Virus record (IMG/VR): IMGVR_UViG_3300037246_000566
Span: 1-48,094 of that record
Origin: a virus
Reading direction: 5' to 3' (one strand)
DNA length: 48,094 nucleotides
The notes below the pieces were generated by a model. The model saw only the letters and a program-made list of their open reading frames with translations, was not told where the DNA came from and searched no databases. Position numbers and translations under genes: made by a program. Positions 24,219-32,411 of this stretch are shown here, one piece after another. Every line of letters begins with the position of its first letter. Position 1 is the first letter of the stretch.

Positions 24219-25021
24219 ATCAATATATTGACCTTCTGCGTCGTGTCCTTCACAAGGGTGCCCCCAAGAAAGATCGAACGGGAACAGGAACGGTCAGCAT
24301 CTTTGGTGACCAAATCCGATTTGATTTGCGGCAAGGCTTCCCTCTGCTCACGACGAAGCGGATTCATTGGAAATCAGTCGTTCACGAGCTTCTATGGTTC
24401 ATTTCTGGTAGTACGAATGTCAAATATCTTCAAGAAAATGGGGTTACAATTTGGGACGAGTGGGCTGACGAACAGGGAGAGCTAGGGCCGGTGTACGGTA
24501 GTCAGTGGCGAGAATGGACCGCACATAACTGGGCGGGGGCTTACACCCCAATTGATCAATTAGCTGAGGTGGTGGATCAGATTAAGACGAACCCAGATTC
24601 TCGGCGACTCATTGTCACCGCTTGGAACCCTGAGGATGTTCCCGACACGGCGCTTCCTCCGTGTCATCTAATGTTCCAGTTCCACGTTAACGACGGACGC
24701 TTGAGCTGTGGCATGTACCAGCGGAGCTGTGATCTTTTCCTGGGACTTCCCTTCAACATCGCGTCCTATGCGCTATTGACCCACATGGTTGCTCGGGTAA
24801 CGGGACTCACAGTTGGGGATCTAGTGATTTCGCTCGGAGATGTTCATATCTACTCTAATCATTTAGAGCAAGCGCAACTCCAACTTAAGCGCGGCACCCG
24901 ACCTCTGCCCACCTTGAGGCTCGATCCTAGCGTGACATCTTTATTTGAATTCAACTCACGGCACATCGACCTTTATGGATACAACCCGCACCCAGGGATT
25001 AAAGCTCCAATTTCCGTGTAA
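24215..25021 (+). CDS. thyA: Thymidylate synthase
   Basis: 268 aa, full length. [12 protein letters not shown] binds phosphate, [10 protein letters not shown] carries catalytic Cys150, [19 protein letters not shown] holds the dUMP-selecting Asn, and HIYSNHLEQ and [11 protein letters not shown] complete the family pattern. The retained Asn argues for dUMP methylation rather than dCMP hydroxymethylation. It uses methylene-tetrahydrofolate and receives dUMP from the dCMP deaminase at 10041. Last gene before a structured non-coding gap. Confidence 0.95.
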   Translation: MNQYIDLLRRVLHKGAPKKDRTGTGTVSIFGDQIRFDLRQGFPLLTTKRIHWKSVVHELLWFISGSTNVKYLQENGVTIWDEWADEQGELGPVYGSQWREWTAHNWAGAYTPIDQLAEVVDQIKTNPDSRRLIVTAWNPEDVPDTALPPCHLMFQFHVNDGRLSCGMYQRSCDLFLGLPFNIASYALLTHMVARVTGLTVGDLVISLGDVHIYSNHLEQAQLQLKRGTRPLPTLRLDPSVTSLFEFNSRHIDLYGYNPHPGIKAPISV

Positions 25022-25043
25022 TTTCCCGGACGTTTCCGTAAAC

Positions 25044-25056
25044 AAAAGGCATAGTT
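25044..25056 (+). promoter_or_regulatory. Conserved intergenic motif AAAAGGCATAGTT, copy 4
   Basis: Exact 13-base repeat, again after TAAAC. A short hairpin CGGA-CGTT-TCCG (25027-25038) lies just upstream, right behind the thymidylate synthase stop. Unlike copies 1 and 2 it is 157 bases from the next start codon, leaving room for the folded leader at 25064-25194. Confidence 0.55.
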
Positions 25057-25063
25057 GTGTTAG

Positions 25064-25194
25064 GAGCGACAAACGGAGGACCCCGGCATTGCCGTCTCAC
25101 GGCCCCGGGAGCCTCCTACAAATCGCTCGCCGCGTCCTGCGGAAACCGGTGTTTGAGACTCGCTAGCTCCATCGGGAATCATTTTTACCTCAAA
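25064..25194 (+). promoter_or_regulatory. Highly structured untranslated leader or small RNA
   Basis: Nested stems: GAGCGA/TCGCTC (25064-25069 with 25123-25128), GGAGG/CCTCC (25075-25079 with 25112-25116), CCCGG/CCGGG (25082-25086 with 25105-25109) and GCCGT/ACGGC (25091-25095 with 25099-25103). Next come CCGC/GCGG (25130, 25139) and CCGGTG/CATCGG (25146-25151, 25170-25175). TTTGAG (25152) can instead pair with CTCAAA (25189), and TAGGAG (25061) with CTCCTA (25113), giving competing folds near the ribosome site. No U-run follows, so it is not a simple terminator. A switch-like leader or separate RNA is inferred. Confidence 0.45.
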
Positions 25195-25213
25195 CAGAGG
25201 AAGGGAGAACATT

Positions 25214-25432
25214 ATGCTACGCGAGAACGCTGATCCGCCCAAGACCGTTTGGCGAGTTACATTCAAAGGCTCTGAGAATTTCACAGATTATGATTTCGAC
25301 TATTGCGAAGCCACTGCGTCCGGTTCTCTTGATTTTTGGGACGAAGTAGGTTTCTGGCTGTTTAAGAAGCGCGTCAACGGCGCGACAGTCGCAGCGGGAC
25401 AATGGGTGATGGTTGAAAGCGTAGAAATCTAA
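25214..25432 (+). CDS. Hypothetical protein
   Basis: 72 aa after the ribosome site GGAAGGGAG. Rich in aromatic and acidic residues (FTDYDFDYCEA, SLDFWDEVGFWLF). No family recognised. First gene after the folded leader, so probably its regulated target together with the two genes below. Stop overlaps the next ATG. Confidence 0.62.
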   Translation: MLRENADPPKTVWRVTFKGSENFTDYDFDYCEATASGSLDFWDEVGFWLFKKRVNGATVAAGQWVMVESVEI

Positions 25433-25569
25433 TGGTTCTAATTCCTTACTACTTGGGGCTCATGGCGACCTGGGCGGCTATATTCACCGGAGTTCCCTTG
25501 TGGGGTATTGGCTTGATCATAGTCGTGAGCCTCCTTGCCTGCGCCGTAACGGATGAGGCCACTAATTGA
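25432..25569 (+). CDS. Very small two-pass membrane protein
   Basis: 45 aa, MVLIPYYLGLMATWAAIFTG start with a second hydrophobic run WGIGLIIVVSLLACAV. Starts in a TAATG overlap and ends overlapping the TTG start of the kinase gene. No lipobox or family match. Could affect the host membrane, but nothing shows this directly. Confidence 0.52.
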   Translation: MVLIPYYLGLMATWAAIFTGVPLWGIGLIIVVSLLACAVTDEATN

Positions 25570-26108
25570 AGCTATTCATCATAGGACATGGGAGGCACGG
25601 GAAGGACACCGTTGCTGAGTTCATCCGGGATAAATACGGCCTGACCTTCGAGTCATCCTCTAAATTCTGTGCCGAGCATGTGGTGCGTCCGTGGCTGGCA
25701 AAGATCGGCATTGAGTATGACTCTCTTGAAGAGTGCTACGACGACCGCCACACCTATCGCGTAGAGTGGTATCACGCGATCATGGAGTTCAACGAGGATG
25801 ACCCCTCACGCCTCTCCCGGGAGATTTTCAACACCTATGACATGTACGTTGGAATCCGTAGCCGGGTCGAGTTCCTTGCGGCTAAGCAATACTCGGATCT
25901 GAGTATTTGGGTGGATGCGTTTCAACGTCACCCTGAGCCGGATCCCACCTGTGTGATTCTGAAGAGTGACTGTGATATTGTGATTGACAACAACGGATCA
26001 ATCGAAGAGCAGCAGGAGAAGCTTACACGCCTCTTCGATTTACTCATTTCCACAACAAACAAAAGGGGAGAGCTAGCATGCGGAGCGGATCGCGCCCGAA
26101 GCATCTAG
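25566..26108 (+). CDS. Deoxynucleoside monophosphate kinase-like protein
   Basis: 180 aa from TTG 25566. P-loop GHGRHGKDTVAEFI at residues ~7-20 matches the phage dNMP kinase / AAA-type NMP kinase pattern, with a central FNTYDMYVGIRSR segment (typical substrate-side Arg motif) and DIVIDNNGSIEE near the C-terminus. It would phosphorylate dNMPs made by ThyA and other enzymes. The last ~15 residues overlap the next gene, longer than usual here. Confidence 0.68.
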   Translation: MKLFIIGHGRHGKDTVAEFIRDKYGLTFESSSKFCAEHVVRPWLAKIGIEYDSLEECYDDRHTYRVEWYHAIMEFNEDDPSRLSREIFNTYDMYVGIRSRVEFLAAKQYSDLSIWVDAFQRHPEPDPTCVILKSDCDIVIDNNGSIEEQQEKLTRLFDLLISTTNKRGELACGADRARSI

Positions 26109-26416
26109 AGATACTTGCGGGGTCTTCCGCTAATGCGGCCTACGCATTGGAGCTGGAGGAGCGGATCAAGAAGTTCCTTTCGGAGCAGCATTCAGACCGT
26201 GGCGATGCGTGTTGGTGTGGCATTCCTGACAAGACAAATTGCAAGGCTCGTCACTATTTGGAGGCACCTGAGTCTGTCGAACGCTCTCCGGTGGTTACTG
26301 AGCTGGAGGCGCGGATCGAGGCGTTCGTTGCCTACGTTAGAGATCAGGATACTGCGGATTCGATCTGGTCGATCTTAGACGAAGTGGACATACTGCATGG
26401 GAAGGAGGAAATCTAA
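26078..26416 (+). CDS. Hypothetical protein with Cys/His cluster
   Basis: 112 aa from ATG 26078 with AGGGGAG upstream, overlapping the kinase by 31 bases. Two helical segments (LEERIKKFL and LEARIEAFVAYV) flank CWCGIPDKTNCKARH, a possible metal-binding loop. Family unknown. The A-rich ACAAACAAAAGG just upstream resembles the first half of the repeated motif but lacks GCATAGTT. Confidence 0.55.
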   Translation: MRSGSRPKHLEILAGSSANAAYALELEERIKKFLSEQHSDRGDACWCGIPDKTNCKARHYLEAPESVERSPVVTELEARIEAFVAYVRDQDTADSIWSILDEVDILHGKEEI

Positions 26417-26592
26417 TGTTTGTAACGTATAGTAACGGCGAAGAGGTCATTATTACAACCAAAGACAGCGAAGGGGAAATGCTTCATGTGTGGTTCACAC
26501 ACGGCGGTCGGAACGCAGATGAGTATGATCGAGAAGAATTCGAGGAATCCGATGCTGCTGTGCGTGTCCGCTCGTCACTCGACGTAGACTAA
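26416..26592 (+). CDS. Small acidic hypothetical protein
   Basis: 58 aa beginning MFVTYSNGEE, with GGAGG nine bases before the ATG and a TAATG overlap. Predicted beta start then an acidic helix (DEYDREEFEESDAAV). No family recognised. Confidence 0.58.
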   Translation: MFVTYSNGEEVIITTKDSEGEMLHVWFTHGGRNADEYDREEFEESDAAVRVRSSLDVD

Positions 26593-26607
26593 GGAGGAAA
26601 GTAAATA

Positions 26608-26724
26608 ATGCGTACATTCTTTGATCATTATAGGTGGGGCCTGAACTGGTATAGGATGTACCGGCTCTTTCGATGGCACCTGCTGGCGGTGGCGATTGTG
26701 GTGTTCATCATGGTGATCTTCTAA
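26608..26724 (+). CDS. Very small membrane protein
   Basis: 38 aa, basic aromatic start (MRTFFDHYRWGLNWYRMYRL) then one hydrophobic segment HLLAVAIVVFIMVIF to the end. Strong ribosome site AAGGAGGAAA. TAATG overlap with the large glycosyltransferase. An orientation with the basic part in the cytoplasm is likely; it might anchor a partner to the membrane. Confidence 0.55.
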   Translation: MRTFFDHYRWGLNWYRMYRLFRWHLLAVAIVVFIMVIF

Positions 26725-29700
26725 TGCCTCCCTTCGATAGAGACGGAAACTGGTTTGATCCCGTTGAGCGGGATCTTCAAGCCTTCAAGGGCACACTCGC
26801 TTCGGACGATGAGACTACTGATGTTGTTCAAGCTACACCGGAGCTGATTTCTGCGCTGCAGAATTTGGCGATTGCCGATAAGAAAGAGGATTCAGCCACT
26901 CCGATTGACTTCTTTACCACCATCTCCCGCATCAAGGGTAAGGTGGACATTATTGTACCGGTTTACGGAGGGCTCCATGTCCTTCGCGATTGTGTTGAGT
27001 CCATTCAAGCTAGGACTCATTGGGACTACAACTTCATCTTTGTCGATGATTGCAGCCCGGACCCGGAGATCCTTATCTATCTGTACGAGCTACAGACCGC
27101 CCATCCCGATACAGTCACCGTTCTCGCTAACAAGCAGAATCGAGGATTCGCGGCTACTGTGAACCGAGGGATTGCGCACGGGTCTGCGCCCTACCTCTGT
27201 ATCATGAACACGGACGTAATTGCTACAGAGGGGTGGCTAGTCAGACTGCTGGTGGCGCTGGAAAGTGACGAGCGAAACTGTATCGTGAATCCGGCTACTA
27301 ATAACACGGCTTTGATCAACGTAGACATGTATGACGGTCGAAGTTATCTTGACATGGATCTTGCCCTGTCCCGACAAAACTCCATTCGGTATCCGGAGAT
27401 CATGCCTACTGGTTTCTGTTTCGTGTATCGAAGGGCTTTGATTGACGAGATCGGACCGTTCGATGAGGCTTACGGGAGCTACGGCGAAGAAACGGACTTC
27501 TGGTTCCGCGCTATCAACCATGTGACCAAGGAGGGCGTCCTTCTGGGCTACAAGGCGGTGATGGCGGACAACTGCTACATGTTCCATGAGCGAGGAACTA
27601 GCTTCTCCCAACTCGGAGCGGCCGATCACAATCACCAGCGGAAAACGGGCTCCCTTAGGTTCCACAGCATGCACCCACAGTTTATGGAATGGAATAAGGG
27701 ATACAATGTGGAATCCGCTATCGGAAGTCTTCGCCGAAATATCCCGACTAAGGCATTTACCCGCGAGCCTAAGGGTAACGTAGCTTGGGCGGTTAAAAGT
27801 GCCGGGCCGTGTGGCGGGATGTATTACATTACGGATATCGCGAACGCCATGATCGAGCAGGGCTATAACGTGAAAATTTGTCTCGTCCTCGATGAGCAGC
27901 TTGACGAGAACGGCAAGCGCATCCAACGGAAGGAGCCCCTCGTCGGAAATTTGCGGACTCGCCCCATCTTCTTCAATAGCCGCGAAGAATTCGTCGCACA
28001 GTTCTCTGATCGAGCATTTCGCGGCCCGGGAATTCTGTTCTCGGCGGTCACTGAGTTGACGCCGGCTTGTGTTAAGATCAGTGAATCCTCTAAGCATCTC
28101 ACGGTAATCAATCACGTTCAAAGCTGGGACGTGGGTCTTGCAAAGGAGGTTGGTCGAGAAAATATCATCCCGCTTATCGAGAATTGTTACCGCGCTGTCC
28201 CGAATATTGTTTCATCTAAGTGGGTGGCCGAAGAGATTAAGAAGCTGGGAGGTAAGGTGATTGGGTGCTTCCCGCCCGGAGTCAGTCCGGAGCTATTTCA
28301 CACTAGAGATCGTGAGGCTCACGGCGACGAGCGAACTACCTTCGGCGTTATCATGCTAGGGGACAACCCGTTCAAGGGCTATGATCGAGGCGTTGAGTTC
28401 TGTAATGCGCTGATCAAAGAGGCTCGGGATAAGAAGCTCGACATTCGAGTTCTCGCTATCGGCGCCGAGGTGGTGCGGGGGGCTCGGGGCGTGATTGGCC
28501 TTGGAGGCGTGTCACAGGCTAAAATGGCTGACCTACTTGGTCGTGAAATTGATGTGCTCGTTGATCCCGCAACTCTACACTCCTACGGTCTACCCGGACT
28601 AGAGGCCCTCTTCAGCGGTGCAAACTTCCTCTGTTGGGACAATAGGGGTGTGGAGGACTATCGGGAACACTTTGAAAAGAGCGTGAAGGTACTCAGCAAT
28701 GATTCTAAACCCAAGGAATGGGTGGATGCCGCCTTCTCTCTTGTGGACCGTCTGTCAGCACGAGACTTCGATGGAACGCCTACGGTACATCTTCGAAGAG
28801 ATTCGGTGGAGCAGTTCATTTCCACAGTCTTCACTGAGGAAAAGGTGGCGGAAGGCAAGCGTATCGAGGTAATCTCCCCGCACATGCGGAAGCACGGAGG
28901 CCCGACAACTCTCATCACTTCGGCAAATCTATTGCGCGCCGCCGGCAACGACGTGTCCATGAGCATGTGTCATGATGACTGGAATCCTGAGGTGTTGGGC
29001 ATGTCACTAAGTCCAATACGGACTAAGGGCTGGCGAGAGGTCCCTAACGGAACTGATGTGGTTATCATCAATTCAGATAACCCGTATGCCGCTGAGATCA
29101 TGAAGCTCAATCCGGATCACAAGTACGTCATGTACAAGTTGAGTCACAACGCGCGGTTCAAGTCGGTTGAAAACGACAATCTCAACCTTCCTTGGGACCA
29201 CATTATGACGAGCACGGATTGGTTGCGGGACGCCTGTATTGAGCCGGTTAAGGATTGGACCCATAATGCGTGGGATCCTAGTAAGGTGACGACAATCGGC
29301 TGGTACCACTACGGGCATCCGATCTTCGACCTATCTCCTACCAAGCGGCAATACGGAAGTGCCAAGACGGGCTTCAAACTAGGTACGCTGATTCACGCAC
29401 ACGAGTTGAAGGGCTCGCAGAGCTGTTTGAGCATCATTGCGGCGCTTAAGAAGAAGTACGAGGCGAATTTTCATGCTGCGGGTGTTGGGGAACATCGGGC
29501 TAAGCTCCCCTGGTACATGCAATACTTTTTGAGTCTTGGACGTGAGGATCTGGCCCACTGCTTCCGCCAGTTTGACATTTGGCTCGGAGGGAGTCACACT
29601 GAGGGTCTCGGTCGAATGGCACTTGAGGCAATGAGCGCTGGTGTGGCGGTGGTCACTACGAACACTGGAGCCACGTTCCTCAAGGATAGAGAGAACTGTC

Positions 29701-29879
29701 TCCTCTATGAGCCCGGGAACTCGCAGCACGGCGGCGAATTGGTGGACGAACTTGCAAACGATAATGAACTGTTCTTGAAGCTCGTAACTAACGGCTACAA
29801 CACCGCAGTCGAAGCCGCGGATCCCTCTAAGCTTGCCTACAACTTGAATCATGTGATCGAGGAGGTTACCAATGACTGA
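26724..29879 (+). CDS. Large three-domain glycosyltransferase (GT2 plus two GT-B domains)
   Basis: 1051 aa from ATG 26724. Residues ~72-300 form a GT2 (GT-A) domain: VDIIVPVYGGLHVLRDCVES, FVDDCSPD, NKQNRGFAATVNRG, IMNTDV (D-x-D position), PTGFCFVYRRALIDEIGPFD. From ~350 a GT-B domain begins (AWAVKSAGPCGGMYYITDIA) with a degenerate end motif HSYGLPGLEAL; from ~712 a second GT-B-like part (EVISPHMRKHGGPTTL) ends in HTEGLGRMALEAMSAG with an intact E-x7-E at ~957. Such fusions build oligosaccharides by successive transfers. Acceptor unknown: host surface sugar, phage virion or DNA are all open. Confidence 0.82.
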   Translation: MPPFDRDGNWFDPVERDLQAFKGTLASDDETTDVVQATPELISALQNLAIADKKEDSATPIDFFTTISRIKGKVDIIVPVYGGLHVLRDCVESIQARTHWDYNFIFVDDCSPDPEILIYLYELQTAHPDTVTVLANKQNRGFAATVNRGIAHGSAPYLCIMNTDVIATEGWLVRLLVALESDERNCIVNPATNNTALINVDMYDGRSYLDMDLALSRQNSIRYPEIMPTGFCFVYRRALIDEIGPFDEAYGSYGEETDFWFRAINHVTKEGVLLGYKAVMADNCYMFHERGTSFSQLGAADHNHQRKTGSLRFHSMHPQFMEWNKGYNVESAIGSLRRNIPTKAFTREPKGNVAWAVKSAGPCGGMYYITDIANAMIEQGYNVKICLVLDEQLDENGKRIQRKEPLVGNLRTRPIFFNSREEFVAQFSDRAFRGPGILFSAVTELTPACVKISESSKHLTVINHVQSWDVGLAKEVGRENIIPLIENCYRAVPNIVSSKWVAEEIKKLGGKVIGCFPPGVSPELFHTRDREAHGDERTTFGVIMLGDNPFKGYDRGVEFCNALIKEARDKKLDIRVLAIGAEVVRGARGVIGLGGVSQAKMADLLGREIDVLVDPATLHSYGLPGLEALFSGANFLCWDNRGVEDYREHFEKSVKVLSNDSKPKEWVDAAFSLVDRLSARDFDGTPTVHLRRDSVEQFISTVFTEEKVAEGKRIEVISPHMRKHGGPTTLITSANLLRAAGNDVSMSMCHDDWNPEVLGMSLSPIRTKGWREVPNGTDVVIINSDNPYAAEIMKLNPDHKYVMYKLSHNARFKSVENDNLNLPWDHIMTSTDWLRDACIEPVKDWTHNAWDPSKVTTIGWYHYGHPIFDLSPTKRQYGSAKTGFKLGTLIHAHELKGSQSCLSIIAALKKKYEANFHAAGVGEHRAKLPWYMQYFLSLGREDLAHCFRQFDIWLGGSHTEGLGRMALEAMSAGVAVVTTNTGATFLKDRENCLLYEPGNSQHGGELVDELANDNELFLKLVTNGYNTAVEAADPSKLAYNLNHVIEEVTND

Positions 29880-30078
29880 GGTCAGTGATGTTCTAAACAA
29901 GGAGATGGAAATTACTCCGGAGAGTATCGAGGCGATTCGAAAACATCTAGGTGATCGGTTCGAAACATTCTGCGATTTCGTGTTCGGGATTCCTCAAGAG
30001 GCACTTGAGGAGCTGCCGGAGGAATACGCATGGAAGGTTGACTTAATCGAGAAGTTCAAAAAGGCGGTATCCCATTGA
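29872..30078 (+). CDS. Hypothetical helical protein
   Basis: 68 aa, acidic, all-helical composition (ITPESIEAIRKHLGDRFE). Overlaps the glycosyltransferase end by 8 bases and the next TTG start by 4. No family recognised. Confidence 0.58.
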   Translation: MTEVSDVLNKEMEITPESIEAIRKHLGDRFETFCDFVFGIPQEALEELPEEYAWKVDLIEKFKKAVSH

Positions 30079-30344
30079 AACTCAATACATTTCTATCAGG
30101 TGTGGTTGTAACTATTCTGTGGATTTGGGTCGTAATCTTCTTCGCCGGGCCGAAGATTGACGAGATGTGTGTAATTTCCAAAGCCGGTGAACCGACCGTA
30201 ATTACCGGAAAACGGGGACTCCCCGTGATCGTCCGAAAGGGGGACAGGATTATAGCTCGTGAGTGTAGCGAGTTTTCTAGATCCTTCTTCGCCCGGGACG
30301 TAGAGGTCGGTAAACACCTTAGAAAAACCGTGGGGGTTCAATAA
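30075..30344 (+). CDS. Hypothetical protein with N-terminal membrane anchor
   Basis: 89 aa from TTG 30075 in a TTGA overlap. Residues 7-26 (LSGVVVTILWIWVVIFFAG) are hydrophobic and could be an uncleaved signal anchor; the remainder is basic with two Cys (C32, C57) and may lie outside the membrane. Family unknown. Confidence 0.55.
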   Translation: MKLNTFLSGVVVTILWIWVVIFFAGPKIDEMCVISKAGEPTVITGKRGLPVIVRKGDRIIARECSEFSRSFFARDVEVGKHLRKTVGVQ

Positions 30345-31072
30345 TGGCTGAGTATGGCGTTGGAATCTGCACCTACAACCGCGGAGCGCAGCTCGCTGAG
30401 ATCGTAAGGCGTGTGCGGGAGACTGTGCCTTCCGGGACTAGGGTGGTGGTTTGCGATGACGGCTCTGACGAGGCCCCCAATTTCAAGAATGTCGTTACGG
30501 TACGCGGCCCTAATCTGGGGGTCGCTGCGAACAAGAACCGCGCACTCTTCGCCCTTCAGGACTGTAAGTTTCTGTGTATTCTTGAGGATGATCTAATGCC
30601 AACTGATGGAGGCTGGTTTGAGGCTTATGTGAGAGCTGCGACGATTTCAGGCATTCACCACTTCTGCCGGGTTCAAGATAAACTAGAGGACTCTAAGTCC
30701 CCGGCATTCGATGAGTTTATGCTCTCAAACGATCTACATCCAATCTACGGCCCCAGCCCCCGGGGGGATCTGACCTTTCTAACGGCGGCTGTTCTTCGCG
30801 TTGTGGGAGGCTTCAACCCGCTCTTCCGAGGAGTCGGCCACGCGCACGGGGAGTGGTCGAATCGAGTACAGCGGGCCGGGCTGATCAATCACCCTAATAA
30901 ATGGGTTGACATTGTGGAGGGTGGAGCTAAGTTTGAACAGATCGGAGACACGGAGGGTGGTCGATGGGATGACGATGAGAAAGTCATCAAGCGGCAAATC
31001 CAAAGGAACGTGCAAATCCTAAAGCAATTGCAGAAGACGGACTACACTCACCACCCACTAGTATTGGAGTAA
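30344..31072 (+). CDS. GT2-type glycosyltransferase
   Basis: 242 aa. GT-A fold: VGICTYNRGAQLAEIVRRV, VVVCDDGSDE, NLGVAANKNRAL and the metal-binding LEDDLMP, then FLTAAVLRVVGGFNPLFRG (acceptor-side G-G-F-D/N motif). It transfers a sugar from a nucleotide donor. Preceded by TAATG overlap and followed by another, so part of the sugar/accessory run from 26724 to 35920. Donor and acceptor not identifiable. Confidence 0.75.
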   Translation: MAEYGVGICTYNRGAQLAEIVRRVRETVPSGTRVVVCDDGSDEAPNFKNVVTVRGPNLGVAANKNRALFALQDCKFLCILEDDLMPTDGGWFEAYVRAATISGIHHFCRVQDKLEDSKSPAFDEFMLSNDLHPIYGPSPRGDLTFLTAAVLRVVGGFNPLFRGVGHAHGEWSNRVQRAGLINHPNKWVDIVEGGAKFEQIGDTEGGRWDDDEKVIKRQIQRNVQILKQLQKTDYTHHPLVLE

Positions 31073-31404
31073 TGATTATGGACGTGTACAAGATTTATAC
31101 CGACTACAAGGATTTCGTCGTTCAGGCTGAGGATATCTCGACAGCTCTTAACATTGGTGTGAACCTCGTTCAGAATTACATTGATGAGGACGCAGCGGAA
31201 TCTCTCAAGATCGATACGAAGACGTACAATGAGCTTGTTGAGGCGGGTAAGGAGATTCCTGAGTGGCTCGTGGACATCATGGTTAAAGGGCAAGATAAGA
31301 TTGAGGACTGTAACATCTACAAAATCAAGAGGATCGGCGAGCTTAGCAATCTCGCGCCGAAGGATGCGAATCCTGTTAGCGCCGATATGATCAAGAATGG
31401 CTAA
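31072..31404 (+). CDS. Hypothetical protein
   Basis: 110 aa. Start ATG 31072 overlaps the previous stop; ATG 31078 is an alternative. Alpha-rich with evenly spaced charged residues (LVQNYIDEDAAESLKIDTKT). No motif recognised. Overlaps the HNH gene by 8 bases. Confidence 0.58.
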   Translation: MIMDVYKIYTDYKDFVVQAEDISTALNIGVNLVQNYIDEDAAESLKIDTKTYNELVEAGKEIPEWLVDIMVKGQDKIEDCNIYKIKRIGELSNLAPKDANPVSADMIKNG

Positions 31405-31993
31405 GGCGCCCAAGGAGCAGGGAGATTGCGTCGAGGGGGCGGACTTTGAAACCGTCCCCCTCGGCGATGGGCTTATTTCATGGGTATCTCCCGTGGATGT
31501 GCCTCTTGGTCGTATGGGCTGGCGAGCGAAGAAGTCGGGAAGGGGTAAGTGGGTTCATTACTACGCCACCCATTCCTACAAGATTGGAGACACGCGGGGG
31601 GAGTACAATCTTCACACACTCGTTTGGGAGCGAGCAAACGACACCCTCCTCCCGAAGGGGTTTCTAGTAGATCACATTAATCAGGATAAGCTGGACAACC
31701 GTCGAGAGAACCTACGCCTAGCGTCTAGATCGGACAATGAGGCCAATAAGCGCAAGCGGCGGACACAGGCGGGAGGTAAGACCACAAGCTCCTACAAGGG
31801 AGTGACCCGAATGAACGACCGACCGCGAAATAAGCCTTGGAGATCCACGATCACCTTCGACAAGAAACAGCGGGCCCTCGGCACCTACGCAGATGAGATT
31901 GAAGCTGCTCGGGCGTATGACAGGGCAGCTCTTGAACAATTCGGAGAGTTCGCACACATCAATTTTCCTGAGGAACATGAGGAGGAAGCGTAA
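31397..31993 (+). CDS. HNH endonuclease with AP2 DNA-binding domain
   Basis: 198 aa. HNH core: LHTLVWERAND, FLVDHINQDKLDNRRENLRL and ASRSDNEANKRKRR, followed by an AP2/ERF-type domain SSYKGVTRM ... WRSTITFDKKQRALGTY ... EAARAYDRAALEQFGEFA. This is the classic layout of free-standing phage homing endonucleases, which nick related genomes and spread by repair. It overlaps neighbours normally and does not interrupt a recognisable gene. Confidence 0.82.
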   Translation: MAKAPKEQGDCVEGADFETVPLGDGLISWVSPVDVPLGRMGWRAKKSGRGKWVHYYATHSYKIGDTRGEYNLHTLVWERANDTLLPKGFLVDHINQDKLDNRRENLRLASRSDNEANKRKRRTQAGGKTTSSYKGVTRMNDRPRNKPWRSTITFDKKQRALGTYADEIEAARAYDRAALEQFGEFAHINFPEEHEEEA

Positions 31994-32220
31994 TGTACTA
32001 TGACGATATCAGAATTAGAGTGCTCAAAGAAATTAAGGAATATTCCTTAGACTTCCCTGATCATTTGGGCGTAACGGAAGAATTTGCGACTGAGATGTTA
32101 AAAAGCAGCCTCACCGAGGAAAAAGCAGTAAAAATATTCTACTCGCTCCTAGATCGAGAAGACATTACTACGGAACAGCGCCGAAGGATAATTTTCAAAT
32201 TACTTGAGTATGTGAAGTAA
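31993..32220 (+). CDS. Hypothetical helical protein, AT-rich
   Basis: 75 aa, TAATG overlap with the endonuclease. Charged helices (IRIRVLKEIKEYSL, ITTEQRRRIIFKLLEYVK). Base composition here is visibly more AT-rich than surrounding genes, together with the next ORF, which may mean a separate origin. Family unknown. Confidence 0.55.
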   Translation: MYYDDIRIRVLKEIKEYSLDFPDHLGVTEEFATEMLKSSLTEEKAVKIFYSLLDREDITTEQRRRIIFKLLEYVK

Positions 32221-32240
32221 TAAGAAGGAGGAGTAAACAA

Positions 32241-32402
32241 ATGAAAGATAAAAATCAAGATATTAGGGAAACTCTCATGGATACGGTGTTATCTCTAATC
32301 AAAGAAGCTACTGAAGATGTCCACGTCACGCCGGGGGATAAAATAGCAGCCGCTAAAGTATTGCTATCCATAGCCACAGCCTCCAAAATTAACTTCGTGT
32401 GA
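32241..32402 (+). CDS. Small hypothetical protein
   Basis: 53 aa starting MKDKNQDIRE with AAGGAGGAG nine bases upstream. Helical, ending KVLLSIATASKINFV. AT-rich like the gene before it. The DKIAAAKVLLSIA segment recalls small phage proteins beside structural genes, but no family can be named. Confidence 0.55.
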   Translation: MKDKNQDIRETLMDTVLSLIKEATEDVHVTPGDKIAAAKVLLSIATASKINFV

Positions 32403-32411
32403 GGAGTAAAA

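Noticed and set aside
6568-25021. Idea of a 2-aminoadenine (Z) genome, given family A polymerase, MazG-like protein and nucleotide enzymes
   Set aside because: No PurZ-like adenylosuccinate synthetase or DatZ-like HD phosphohydrolase was seen in this window.
24215-25021. Idea that the ThyA-like enzyme is a dCMP or dUMP hydroxymethylase
   Set aside because: The Asn in GLPFNIASY that selects dUMP and the full thymidylate synthase pattern are kept.
25064-25128. Intrinsic terminator behind thymidylate synthase
   Set aside because: Strong stem but no following U-run.
25064-25194. Possible tRNA or tmRNA
   Set aside because: No D arm, anticodon arm or T-loop consensus could be placed on the stems.
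26055-26068. ACAAACAAAAGGGGAG resembling the repeated motif
   Set aside because: Lacks the GCATAGTT half; more likely an ordinary A-rich ribosome site.
27237-28121. 294-codon minus-strand open frame
   Set aside because: Lies wholly inside the large glycosyltransferase, whose domains are clear; antisense shadow without a ribosome site.
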